Shown here: positions 37,126 through 46,016 of the stretch, piece after piece
How the letters are laid out: every line of letters begins with the position of its first letter
Numbering within the stretch: position 1 is the stretch's first letter
Origin: JAJYUU01 sp963822955
GTDB lineage: Bacteria; Actinomycetota; Actinomycetes; Streptosporangiales; Streptosporangiaceae
Assembly (NCBI GenBank): GCA_963822955.1
Contig: CAWGJS010000008.1
Span: 310,001-374,000 of the forward strand
DNA length: 64,000 bases
Reading direction: 5' to 3'
Translations under genes and position numbers: made by a program
Notes under the pieces: generated by a model
Told to the model about the DNA's origin: nothing
Databases searched by the model: none
Seen by the model: only the letters and a program-made list of their open reading frames with translations

Positions 37126-39088
37126 TCAGGACCCGTCCAGCTCCTGGATGATCCGCCCGCCCAGCTCACGCTCGATCAGATCGGTCCCGGTCAGACTGTC
37201 GGGTGCGGCGATATCCGAGTGCTCGGCCGCCCCGTCAGCCGCAGCCGACCGGGCGCGGTCTTGTGCTCGGGTAACGGCTGCCTGCGGCGGCCGGTTCGCC
37301 GGGCGCAGCCCGGCTCGCACGATCGTCAGGCGGTTCCGTAGCGTGGCGCTCGCGAGGCGGCGGGGAGGACGGCCCGTCGTCGGGCCTGATCTCTGCGCGT
37401 GATCCGGCCGTCGGGGCACCGCCGGTCAGCACAGTGGTCTTGATCTGCGGGGCTTTCCCGAACATCGCCGCCAGTACCTCACCCAGGTCCTGGTCGTATC
37501 CGCCAGTCTGGAAGCCGCGCGCAAAGCCCGCCTGAGCGAACGCGAGCGTCAGGACGCCGTCGGCGTAGGACTCGACGCTGGCGTTGCTGAGCTGGATCCA
37601 GGCGACTTTTTTCTTGCTCTGGACCGCAGCCAGGATGTCGGGCCACCGGGCGCGAATGGCGTCCGCATCGGCAGGCAGTGCCACTGCTGTGGCCCGGCTC
37701 TCCGGGGATCGCGGAGCAGCGGGAGGGGGTGCCGGCGGCTTCTCGCGGTCCGGTCCGGCGTCCGCGGCCCGCCGTGGCGACCGGACCGGCTCGGATGGCC
37801 GGGCCGGCTCGGCTCCGCCAGTGGCTGGCCGGACATGGTCGGTCCGCGGCTGGGCACCGAGCTCGCGCTCCAGCCGGTCGAGACGCTCGGCCAGGCTGGC
37901 GGTATCACTGCCGGCGGGCAGCAGCACCTGGGCGCACATCAGCTCCAGCAGCAGCCGGGGCGACGTCGCGCCGCGCATCTCAACGAGTCCGGCGCTGATA
38001 ATCTCGGCGGCCCTCGTCAGCGCGGCCTGACCGTACGCGGCTGCCTGGACGGTCAGCTGCTCGACCCGGTCCGCTGGTGCGTCGATCAGGCCGGTCGTTG
38101 CCGCATCTGGCACCACCGACAGGACGATCAGGTCACGCAGCCGGTCGAGCAGGTCGGCCGCGAACCGGCGGGCGTCGTGACCTGCCTCAACGACGTGATC
38201 AATGGCATGGAAGACGGCCGCGCCGTCACCGGCCGTGAAGGCCTCGATGACCTCGTCGAGCAGCCTGTCGTCGGTGTAGCCGAGCAAGGCGAGAGCCCGG
38301 TCGTAGCGCAGGCCTGACTCGTCCGAGCCTGCCATCAGCTGGTCGAGGACGGAGAGCGCATCCCGTACCGAGCCTGCTCCGGCGCGGATGACAACCGGCA
38401 GGACGGCGGGGTCGTACGGCACCCCCTCGGCGGCCAGGATCTGCTCAAGGTGCTCGCGCAGCACGGCCGGAGGGACCAGCCGGAACGGGTAGTGGTGCGT
38501 CCGCGACCTGATGGTGGGGATGACCTTGTCCGGCTCGGTAGTGGCGAACACGAACTTCAGGTGCGGCGGCGGCTCCTCCACGAGCTTGAGCAGGGCATTG
38601 AAGCCCCCGCCGGTCACCATGTGCGCCTCGTCGATGATGTAGATCTTGTAGCGGCCCGAGACCGGCGCATAGAAGGCCCGCTCACGCAGGTCCCTGGCAT
38701 CATCGACGCCGCCGTGCGACGCCGCGTCGATCTCGATCACGTCGATGCTGCCGGGGCCGGCCGGGGCCAGCGCGACACAGGAGGCGCATTTGCCGCACGG
38801 GTCGGGGGTCGGGCCCTGCTCACAGTTCAGGGATCGGGCCAGGATCCGGGCGCTGGAGGTCTTGCCGCAGCCGCGCGGCCCGCTGAACAGGTAGGCATGG
38901 TGCACCCGTCCGCTGCGAAGCGCCTGCCGCAGCGGCTCGGTGACATGATCCTGACCCTTGACCTCGGCAAAGCTGGCCGGGCGGTACCTGCGGTAGAGCG
39001 CGAGCGGAGCGGCGGGGAGGCCCGGTGGCGGGCTGTCTGGCTGCGCTTCGCCGGCGGTGTCACCTGGCTTCCGGGCGTCGCCTGTCAT
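37126..39088 (-). CDS. dnaX: DNA polymerase III subunits gamma and tau, frameshifted near the 3' end
   Basis: Clamp-loader ATPase. Walker A FSGPRGCGKTSSARI, zinc Cys cluster in LNCEQGPTPDPCGKCASC, IYIIDEAHMV, and the sensor region ALLKLVEEPPPHLKFVFATTE; then a Pro/Ala-rich linker and a tau-like domain. The main frame runs to a stop at 37235 with an unnatural tail. The normal ending (TGTDLIERELGGRIIQEL) lies one frame over and stops at 37126. The change falls near 37285-37300 and needs one extra base. ATG 39088 begins MTGDARKPGD. No A-rich slippery site of the E. coli dnaX type is present there. Confidence 0.92.
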
Positions 39089-39130
39089 GACCTCATTCTG
39101 GCCGGGATTCCCAATCGCCGGGGCGATAAA

Positions 39131-39220
39131 GGACCCCCCGCACACCCGACAGAGCCCGCGTACCCTTGCTGCCTTCCGGCCCTGGGGGGGTTGGCGGGTT
39201 GAGCGCCGTGCGAGGGGTCT
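39131..39220 (-). ncRNA. ffs: signal recognition particle RNA, small (4.5S) type
   Basis: The minus strand holds GGGCCGGAAGGCAGCAAGGG, the conserved apical loop of SRP RNA. It is flanked by complementary arms AGACCCCTCGCAC at the 5' end and GTGTGCGGGGGGTC at the 3' end. The position just upstream of dnaX is the usual actinobacterial one. Ends are approximate. Confidence 0.88.
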
Positions 39221-39326
39221 GGCAGCCAGTCTAGCCGTGGCCCCGGGTACAACCGCCCGAGACCCACGTCCGTTCCAGCCGGGATCCCCGGCCACCCGGC
39301 AGGGACCTCCGCCTCATGCCTGGCGC

Positions 39327-39340
39327 GTTACGCGTAACAT
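39327..39340 (+). promoter_or_regulatory. palindrome overlapping the -10 box of the zinc-ribbon gene
   Basis: GTTACGCGTAAC (39327-39338) is a perfect 12-bp palindrome. The TAACAT box at 39335-39340 overlaps its right arm and lies six bases from the GTG at 39347. Suggests repression of a leaderless promoter. Confidence 0.5.
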
Positions 39341-39346
39341 GGTCAG

Positions 39347-40000
39347 GTGACCGACATCCGGGACTGCGACCAGTGCGGTACCCCGTTCACCCCGCGCCGG
39401 GAGCACGCACGGTTCTGCTCGGCGCGCTGCCGCGTCGCCTGGAATCGCGCCGATCGTGCGACTCCGTCGGCCGGCACGAGCGCGCTCGCGTGGGCAGTAA
39501 CCGCGATGATCGAGGCGACCGAACGACTGCCCAGGATCACCGGACTAGACCGCCGGCGGGCCTTCGCGGTGATCAGCGAGGCCGTGTGGTGGGTCACGAT
39601 CGTGGACGCTAATCTCGTCCGGTACTACCCGGAGACCTACGACAACGAGCTGGCGAGCCGCGACAACGCCAGCCGGAGACAGGTCGAGGAGACCCTGGCT
39701 GGCTTTCGCTTCGTCCGCAACCAGATCGGCCACGACATCGACCGCGCTGACTTCATCCGGACCGCCCCGAGCGCCGCTGGTGCGCCGCACTCGCGGGACT
39801 GGACCTGGACATCGGTGCCGGAGCCGACCGGTGAGTCGATGTCACCGCGCGGCCTGGCGTGGGAGATGACCCGGTACAAGGCCTATCAGTCCCGGCTTGC
39901 CGGGAGATCAGTCGTGACAACATTCCGGTGTGCGGCCTCGTTCCTGAAGATTGTTGCCGCAGGCATAACTCCAGCCGAAGAGGTCCGCGCGCTCGACTGA
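39347..40000 (+). CDS. zinc-ribbon hypothetical protein
   Basis: 217 residues. The N-terminus has CDQCGTPFTPRREHARFC-SARCR, a four-Cys zinc ribbon, followed by a helical domain with a conserved RNQIGHDIDRADFI segment and Trp-rich region. Found next to the sacsin-like gene; function unknown. GTG 39347, probably leaderless. 33 bp separate it from the downstream gene, so they likely form one operon. Confidence 0.72.
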   Translation: MTDIRDCDQCGTPFTPRREHARFCSARCRVAWNRADRATPSAGTSALAWAVTAMIEATERLPRITGLDRRRAFAVISEAVWWVTIVDANLVRYYPETYDNELASRDNASRRQVEETLAGFRFVRNQIGHDIDRADFIRTAPSAAGAPHSRDWTWTSVPEPTGESMSPRGLAWEMTRYKAYQSRLAGRSVVTTFRCAASFLKIVAAGITPAEEVRALD

Positions 40001-40033
40001 CGGCTGCCAAGAGAACGAGGGGCGATCGACGCC

Positions 40034-43000
40034 GTGCAGGACAGCCAGGCGGACCCGTTTGGCACCGCGGGACTGCGCCGTACGGTACTGGAGGCGTGGT
40101 CGGCCTCACCCGCCCGCTTCCGGGAGGACGCCAACGCGGAAGAGGACTACGCGCTAGGCGGTTACCGGGACCGCGTCATCGTCGAGCTCGCTCAGAACGC
40201 GGCCGACGCGGCGGCCCGCGCGGGCGTACCAGGACGGCTCTGGCTGACACTGCACGACAGCACGCTGGTTGCGGCCAATACTGGTGCGCCGCTGGACGCG
40301 GCGGGCGTCGCGGCGCTGTCGACGCTGCGCGCGTCCAGCAAGCGAGACCTCGCGCCAGGCGCAGTCCGGCGCACAGCAGAGACCACGGTCGGCAGGTTCG
40401 GCGTAGGCTTCGCGGCCGCGGCTGCTGTCAGCGATGAGCCGCACATCGCCTCGCTGACCGGTGCAGTGACATGGTCGCGCACGGCGGCAGCCGGCCTCAT
40501 CCGGGAGATCCCAGGCGTGGCCGCCGAGCTCGCCCGCCGGTCAGGTCAGCTCCCCGTGCTCAGGCTGCCGTTTGCCGCGGCGGGCGCTCCACCTGAGGGC
40601 TTCGCCACGGCGGTGACACTGCCGCTGCGGGATGAGACCGCCGTCCTGCTGGTTGAGCGGCTGCTCGCGGAGACCGGGCCTGCCCTCCTGCTCGCACTGC
40701 CTGCTCTCGCCAGCATCGAGATCGCGATCGACGGCGTGACCCGGGCGCTCACCGCTGCCCATGACGGCGCGGGCGCCACCATTACTGTCGATGGTGCTGT
40801 CGGCAGATGGCTGACTGCGGGAGCGGCCGGCGAGACGGACCAACGGCTCCTCGCCGATCGCCCGGCCGAGGAGAGGGCACGTCCGTCCTGGTCGGTGCGC
40901 TGGGCCGTGCCGGTCACGGCCGACAGTGAAGGTGGCGACCTGGCCGCCGGACGGCTGCCCGCTGGAGTCAGCGCCGTCGTGCACGCGCCAACGCCCACCG
41001 ATGAGCCACTGGGGCTTCCGGCGCTGCTGCTTGCCTCGTTCCCGCTGAGTCCTGACCGGCGTCACGTAGCGCCGGGTCCGCTCACTGACTTCCTGCTCGA
41101 CCAGGCTGCCGACGTCTATGCGAGGCTGCTGCCCGCCCTCGCGCCCGGCGCTGGCTTGCTCGACCTGGTGCCATCTGCGATCGGGCATGGCGAGCTGGAC
41201 GCACAGCTGCGCGGCAGGATCCTGCGGCTGCTGGCTGACACCGCGTTCCTGCCCGCAGCCGAGCAGAGCCGCCATCGCGTCAGGCCGGCTGATGCCGTCG
41301 TGCTGGACGCGAGCCTGCCCGGCCTGACCGACATCATCGCGCCGGTATTGCCAGACCTGGTGGCCGGTCCCGCCCGGCATCCCGGCTACGCGGTACTCGG
41401 AGTGCGGCGGATAGCGCTGGCCGAGCTCGCCGACCTGCTGGCATCGCTCGATCGCGACCCCGCGTGGTGGCGGCACCTGTATGACGCGCTGGCAGCCGTG
41501 GAGCCAGCGCAGCTCGGCGAGCTCGGCGCGCTGCCAGTACCGCTGGCGGACGGACGGCTGGTGCGCGGCCCGCGCGGGCTCCTGCTGCCCGGCCCGGGCC
41601 TGGAGCACGCCGAGGCGCTGACGGTGCTCGGATTCCGGGTCGTTCACTCGGGTGCGGCACACCGGCTGCTCGCCCGGCTCGGGGCAGTCGAGGCGACGCC
41701 GCAGGGCATACTTGCCGACCCGGCGGTGCGTGCCGTCGTCGCCGCGTCGTATGACGAGGAGGATCCAGGGCCGATCGCGGACGCTGTACTAGGTCTCGCG
41801 TCGGCGGCGCACCTGCGGCCAGGCGATCACCCCTGGCTCGCGGACCTTGCCCTGCCAGGAGCCGACGGCGAGTGGTACCCCGCGGGTGAGCTTCTGCTGC
41901 CTGACGGCCCACTAGCCGAGGTGGTCAGCTCTGACACCCCGTTCGGCACCGTCAGCCACGCCATGCTCGAGCGCTACGGCGGCGAGACGCTTGAGGCCGT
42001 GGGCGTGCTGTCCTCGTTCAGCTTGCTGACTGCCGAGGACGTCGTCCTCGATGCGCCTGACCTCGACCTCGACGGCGCCGCGGAGTGGGCGGCCGAGATA
42101 CGCGCGCGGCCGCCCGGCGACAGCGCGCCGCTGGTAGCGCAGGAACTGGTGGCCGTACGCGACCTTGAGCTTGTCGACGGTACACGCTGGCCGCGGGCGC
42201 TGGAGCTGCTGGCAGCACCGTCGTTGCGGGCGGCGGTCATCGAGCCCACCAGGGTGCTGCTCGCCGACGGACGCTACACCGACGTGCCGTCGTACACGAG
42301 CTGGTGGCTGCGCAGTCATCCGGTTCTCGGCGGCCGCAAGCCGGGCGACGTGCGGGCGGCTGCCACGGATCCGCTGCTGGCGGGCCTGTACGACGAGGCC
42401 CAGCTGCCCGCGGATGCTGGGTTCGCTCGTGCGCTCGGCGTGCGCACCTCGCTTGCCGAACTGCTGGCTGAGCCTGGCGGCGCGGACGAACTGCTGAGGC
42501 GGCTTGCCGACCCGGCGCGGCCAGTCACACGGCCGCAGCTGCGTGCACTCTGGATTGCACTGGCAGGTGTCACAGACGCGGAGCCGCCAGACCGGGTGCG
42601 CGCGGTGCGCGGGAACGACGTCGTCCTCGCTGATGCAAGCGAGGTCCTGGTTCTCGATGCGCCCGACCTGTGGCAGCTCGCCGCTGATCAGCCGCTCGTG
42701 CTGGCACCGTATTACCTGGCGCCGCAGCTCGCTGACCTGCTCGACATCCCGCTCGCATCGGAGGAACTTCGCGGCCGGGTCGAATCGATGCCGCAGCTCG
42801 CTGCCGTACCGTCGGCCGTGCGCGGGGTGCTGCCGGATGCGCCGGAGACGTACTACGCGCATGACCGCCTCGTCGCCGGCGGCGTCGAGGTGTCGTGGCG
42901 TTATGCGGCGGGCGCCGTGCACGCGGCTGGCCCGGACGGGCTCGCCTGCGGGCTGGCGTGGGCCTGCGGCCGGTGGTCGGCCCGCCATCTGCTCGGCGCG

Positions 43001-43078
43001 CTGCTCCGCGACCCCGCTGCCGGTCACCGCCTCCTGGCCGAGGCCGACCTGGACGCCAACCCGCCGCCTGAGGCGTAG
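40034..43078 (+). CDS. large sacsin-type HATPase protein
   Basis: 1014 residues. The N-terminal GHKL (Hsp90-like) ATPase domain is visible: VIVELAQNAADAAARAG is the Bergerat N-box with Glu, Asn and Asp, and VGRFGVGFAAAAAVSD is the glycine-rich lid motif. The remaining 700 or so residues are Ala/Leu-rich and lack motifs I recognise. Related actinobacterial proteins carry a sacsin N-terminal ATPase-like label; cellular role unknown. GTG 40034. No membrane segment seen. Confidence 0.82.
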   Translation: MQDSQADPFGTAGLRRTVLEAWSASPARFREDANAEEDYALGGYRDRVIVELAQNAADAAARAGVPGRLWLTLHDSTLVAANTGAPLDAAGVAALSTLRASSKRDLAPGAVRRTAETTVGRFGVGFAAAAAVSDEPHIASLTGAVTWSRTAAAGLIREIPGVAAELARRSGQLPVLRLPFAAAGAPPEGFATAVTLPLRDETAVLLVERLLAETGPALLLALPALASIEIAIDGVTRALTAAHDGAGATITVDGAVGRWLTAGAAGETDQRLLADRPAEERARPSWSVRWAVPVTADSEGGDLAAGRLPAGVSAVVHAPTPTDEPLGLPALLLASFPLSPDRRHVAPGPLTDFLLDQAADVYARLLPALAPGAGLLDLVPSAIGHGELDAQLRGRILRLLADTAFLPAAEQSRHRVRPADAVVLDASLPGLTDIIAPVLPDLVAGPARHPGYAVLGVRRIALAELADLLASLDRDPAWWRHLYDALAAVEPAQLGELGALPVPLADGRLVRGPRGLLLPGPGLEHAEALTVLGFRVVHSGAAHRLLARLGAVEATPQGILADPAVRAVVAASYDEEDPGPIADAVLGLASAAHLRPGDHPWLADLALPGADGEWYPAGELLLPDGPLAEVVSSDTPFGTVSHAMLERYGGETLEAVGVLSSFSLLTAEDVVLDAPDLDLDGAAEWAAEIRARPPGDSAPLVAQELVAVRDLELVDGTRWPRALELLAAPSLRAAVIEPTRVLLADGRYTDVPSYTSWWLRSHPVLGGRKPGDVRAAATDPLLAGLYDEAQLPADAGFARALGVRTSLAELLAEPGGADELLRRLADPARPVTRPQLRALWIALAGVTDAEPPDRVRAVRGNDVVLADASEVLVLDAPDLWQLAADQPLVLAPYYLAPQLADLLDIPLASEELRGRVESMPQLAAVPSAVRGVLPDAPETYYAHDRLVAGGVEVSWRYAAGAVHAAGPDGLACGLAWACGRWSARHLLGALLRDPAAGHRLLAEADLDANPPPEA

Positions 43079-43097
43079 GGCAAGCGACCGAACGAGC

Positions 43098-43409
43098 TCA
43101 GCCTTCCTGCGGAGGCCCGAACCGTGGAAATGGCGGCGTCGAGTACCCGGTGATGCGGTACCTGTCCCACGTGTCGGGCTCGGCGACCTCGCAGGTGCCG
43201 TTGCCGTGCGGCGTGTGGATGACTCCGGCGGTCTTCAGCCCGCGGAGCGCCGCGGCCAGCGGCTCGCTCCTGGCGACCCGCCCGTACCAGTGATACCGGC
43301 CGTCAATTGGCTCGAAGTGGCCTCGCAACTCCACCTGGACGTCGAACTCCGCCTGGCCGATGGTGAGACGCGCCGGGCCCGCGTAGCCGTCGTGTGCGTG
43401 ATCGCTCAT
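43098..43409 (-). CDS. DUF4873 protein
   Basis: 103 residues: GYAGPARLTIGQAEFDVQVELRG in two parts (GYAGPARLTI, FDVQVELRGHFEP), then GRYHWYGRVAR, typical of DUF4873, a small beta-rich domain often beside monooxygenases. Its start overlaps the TetR stop (ATGA), so it is co-expressed with the regulator. Confidence 0.8.
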   Translation of the reverse strand: MSDHAHDGYAGPARLTIGQAEFDVQVELRGHFEPIDGRYHWYGRVARSEPLAAALRGLKTAGVIHTPHGNGTCEVAEPDTWDRYRITGYSTPPFPRFGPPQEG

Positions 43410-44122
43410 GCCTGGTCCGCCCGGCGGAGGCTAAGGCTCGGCCTGATGGCCGGCAGCGGCTTGTCGGGATCGAGGTCGACATCGGCCTCGCGCAGTATCC
43501 CCGCGACCGCCGCCCAGATCAGCTGCGTGACATAGCCGACCACGTGAGCGCGGCTCATCGAACGCCGCTGCAGCCACCATTCACCGGTCGACTGCACGAG
43601 TCCGGTAATTCCGTGTGCCCATGGCTCGGCGCCGCCCGAGTCGAGGCCAAACTGCCGCAGATAGTCGCCGAAGACGACGGTCAGCGCGTTCGCAATCGAC
43701 TCCTTGTCGGGGTGAACCACTGCCCGGTCCTGGCCCGGCCTGGCCAGGGCCCGCCGCGCGACCAGCCAGTACAGGTTCGGATGCTCGTCGATCACCGCGA
43801 AATACCCGCCCACCGCGCCTGAGATCCGGTCCAGCACCGGGCCGCCCGAGTTGATGGCGGGCAGCAGCCTGGCAAGCAAGAGCTGGGAACCGCGCTCGGC
43901 CAGCGCCTCGACCAGGGCAGCCTTGTCGCTGAAGTACCGGTAGAGCACCGGCTTGGACACGCCGGCCTCCGCAGCAACGGCATCCATCGGCAGTTCAGGT
44001 CCATAAGTGTCAAGCACGCGAAGCGCGGCATCGACAAATTGCCTGCGGCGCTCATCCCGGTGCGACGTCCACCGGTCCTTCCGCGCATCGCGGGTATGAC
44101 TGGGCTTGACAGACGCGGTCAC
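43406..44122 (-). CDS. TetR family regulator
   Basis: 238 residues with a classical N-terminal HTH: FVDAALRVLDTYGPELPMDAV and AGVSKPVLYRYFSDKAALVEAL. GTG 44122. A TAGCAT box is eight bases upstream and a palindrome lies just beyond it, so autoregulation plus control of the divergent oxygenase gene is likely. Confidence 0.9.
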   Translation of the reverse strand: MTASVKPSHTRDARKDRWTSHRDERRRQFVDAALRVLDTYGPELPMDAVAAEAGVSKPVLYRYFSDKAALVEALAERGSQLLLARLLPAINSGGPVLDRISGAVGGYFAVIDEHPNLYWLVARRALARPGQDRAVVHPDKESIANALTVVFGDYLRQFGLDSGGAEPWAHGITGLVQSTGEWWLQRRSMSRAHVVGYVTQLIWAAVAGILREADVDLDPDKPLPAIRPSLSLRRADQA

Positions 44123-44141
44123 AGAGGATGATGCTACCAGA

Positions 44142-44154
44142 AGTAACTGTTACT
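44142..44154. promoter_or_regulatory. candidate TetR operator
   Basis: AGTAAC-T-GTTACT, a perfect 6-bp-arm palindrome in the 77-bp divergent region between the TetR and AurF-type genes. Confidence 0.6.
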
Positions 44155-44199
44155 GGAAGTCATAGCTAACGATCCCTGGCACACCTGGGGAGGCCAACC

Positions 44200-45087
44200 G
44201 TGACGACGACCGATACCGAAGGAATCGCCGACCGCCTGCTCCGCTCAACGGCCGCGAGAGCCTACGACCCCGACGTCGATATCGACTGGTCTGCTCCCCT
44301 GGCCCCGGGCAAGGCATACGTGCTGCCGCACCGGTGCTCGCTGTACGGAACGAGCCTGTATGACCAGCTCAGCCCCGAGCAGCGGATCGAGCTCGGCAAG
44401 CATGAGGCGGTCAGCGTCGCATCGACGGGGATCTTCCTCGAGGCCGTCCTGATGCGGATGCTGGCACGGGTGGCGTACACCCGCGACCCGCTCAGCCAGC
44501 ACGTGCAGTACGCACTCGCCGAACTCGGCGAGGAGACCAGGCACACGATCATGTTCGCCAAGATGATCGACCGGCTCGGAACGCCGTGCTATCTGCCCCC
44601 GTCGCCGATCCGGTGGCTGGGCGGCGTGCTGTCGGCGGTCGCGCACGGTCCGTCGCTGTGGGGCGCGATCCTGATCGGCGAAGAGGTCATCGACCGGCTG
44701 CAGCGCGAGATCGTCGATGACGAGTCGATCCAGCCGCTGATCAGGATGATCTGCCGGATCCACATCACCGAGGAGGCGCGGCACGTCGGCTTCGCCCGCG
44801 CCGAGCTAATCGCCAGCGTGGCGCGGATGCCGCGGTACGAAATGCCCTATCATCGGCTGACCCTGGCCAGGACCGCGTTCATCCTGTCCAGGATCATGAT
44901 CAACCCGCGGGTCTACCGGGCAGTCGGACTTGATCCCCAGATGGCTAAGCGGGCCGCGCTCGCGAACCCGTATCACCGGGAGACGCTGAGGTACGGCGGC
45001 GAGAAGCTTGTGTCGTTCCTTGATAAATCAGGGCTGATCGGACGGCCCGGCAACTACCTGTGGCGCCGGTCATTCCTGGCCGGCTGA
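44200..45087 (+). CDS. AurF-type diiron oxygenase
   Basis: 295 residues with the ferritin-like diiron ligand pattern: HEAVSVASTGIFLEAV, ALAELGEETRHTIMF and, later, GEEVIDRLQ and IHITEEARHVGFA. AurF oxidises aryl amines to nitro groups; relatives act on other substrates, so the substrate is open. GTG 44200 with GGGGAGG just upstream. Its TGA directly abuts the stop codon of the nitrile hydratase accessory gene on the other strand. Confidence 0.85.
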   Translation: MTTTDTEGIADRLLRSTAARAYDPDVDIDWSAPLAPGKAYVLPHRCSLYGTSLYDQLSPEQRIELGKHEAVSVASTGIFLEAVLMRMLARVAYTRDPLSQHVQYALAELGEETRHTIMFAKMIDRLGTPCYLPPSPIRWLGGVLSAVAHGPSLWGAILIGEEVIDRLQREIVDDESIQPLIRMICRIHITEEARHVGFARAELIASVARMPRYEMPYHRLTLARTAFILSRIMINPRVYRAVGLDPQMAKRAALANPYHRETLRYGGEKLVSFLDKSGLIGRPGNYLWRRSFLAG

Positions 45088-45420
45088 CTAGTGGTCATGG
45101 CCCGCGGGGCGCTGTGCTAGGGCTTGCGCGCGTGCGCTGACCTCGTCCGCGGACACTGCGCGCAGCCTGGATAGCACGTCTTCCAGCGCAGCCAGCCAGA
45201 GCTGGTAATAGTTCCACGGCCCGACCTGGGCCGGCGATGTCTCCCACGTCCTGATCCTCGCGATCAGTGTGACCTGGAACTCCGCCCAGGTGAATGCGCC
45301 TGCCTCGCACAGGCTGACGGCCATGCCGAAGGCGCGGCTCTCCCATGGCTCGGAGAACACCAGCTCGCCGTTCGAGCGAGGCGGTGCCGCCGGGCCTTCG
45401 ACATCAAACGGCGCGGTCAT
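45088..45420 (-). CDS. nitrile hydratase accessory/activator protein
   Basis: 110 residues related to the N-terminal part of nitrile hydratase beta: LVFSEPWESRAFGMAVSL and AFTWAEFQVTLIARI. In cobalt-type systems such small proteins carry alpha subunit and metal during activation. Start overlaps the alpha stop (ATGA). Last gene of the three-gene operon. Confidence 0.88.
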   Translation of the reverse strand: MTAPFDVEGPAAPPRSNGELVFSEPWESRAFGMAVSLCEAGAFTWAEFQVTLIARIRTWETSPAQVGPWNYYQLWLAALEDVLSRLRAVSADEVSARAQALAQRPAGHDH

Positions 45421-46016
45421 CGCGCCTCGGCTTTCGCGACGCCGACCATCGCGTCCCGGGTCACCAGCGGCACAAGCTCCTCCTCGGTCAGGTGCTCAGT
45501 GCCAGCCGGACGCTCGGGCAGCACGAGCCAGCGAACCTCGCTGGTCGAGTCACGGACGATGATCTGCACGCTGTCAGCGAGCTCGAGTCCCATCTCGGCC
45601 AGCACCGTGCGCGGCTCCCTGACCACTCGCGCACGGTACGCGGGATCCTTGTACCAGCTTGGCGGCAGGCCGAGCACCGGCCACGGGTAGCACGAGCACA
45701 GGGTGCACACCACCACGTTGTGGGTAGTCGCGGTGTTCGCCACGACCACGATGTGCTCGCCCTGCCTCCCGGAGAAGCCCAGCTCCTTGATGGCGGCGGT
45801 GCCGTCCTCAAGCAGCCGCTGCCGGTACGCCGGATCGGTCCATGCCCTGGCCACCACCTTGGCCCCGTTGAGCGGGCCCACGTTGGTCTCGTATTCGGTG
45901 ATGATCCTGTCCATCGCCGTCGGGTCGATCAGTCCGCGCTCGGTGAGGAGCTGCTCGAGCGCCTCGGTGCGCAGTGCCGGCGGAACGTGGCCGCCCGATC
46001 GGCTCGCAGTCGTCAT
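45417..46016 (-). CDS. nthA: nitrile hydratase alpha subunit, cobalt type
   Basis: Hydrates nitriles to amides. The metal site VCTLCSCY places ligands at C104, C107 and C109; Thr rather than Ser at 105 marks the cobalt type. RAWTDPAYRQRLLEDG and WYKDPAYRARVV are family features. 199 residues. Overlaps both neighbours by ATGA. Confidence 0.93.
   Translation of the reverse strand: MTTASRSGGHVPPALRTEALEQLLTERGLIDPTAMDRIITEYETNVGPLNGAKVVARAWTDPAYRQRLLEDGTAAIKELGFSGRQGEHIVVVANTATTHNVVVCTLCSCYPWPVLGLPPSWYKDPAYRARVVREPRTVLAEMGLELADSVQIIVRDSTSEVRWLVLPERPAGTEHLTEEELVPLVTRDAMVGVAKAEAR

Noticed and set aside
37285..37300. Programmed ribosomal frameshift in dnaX
   Set aside because: No slippery run, Shine-Dalgarno stimulator or hairpin was recognised there, and it falls at the very end of the gene; an indel is simpler.
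39089..39295. Upstream extension of dnaX to 39295
   Set aside because: It would translate across the SRP RNA; family similarity begins after ATG 39088.
40541..41662. Long minus-strand frames opposite the sacsin-like gene (also 41912-43027)
   Set aside because: Both are antisense shadows; the plus-strand frame has the ATPase motifs and continuous coding bias.
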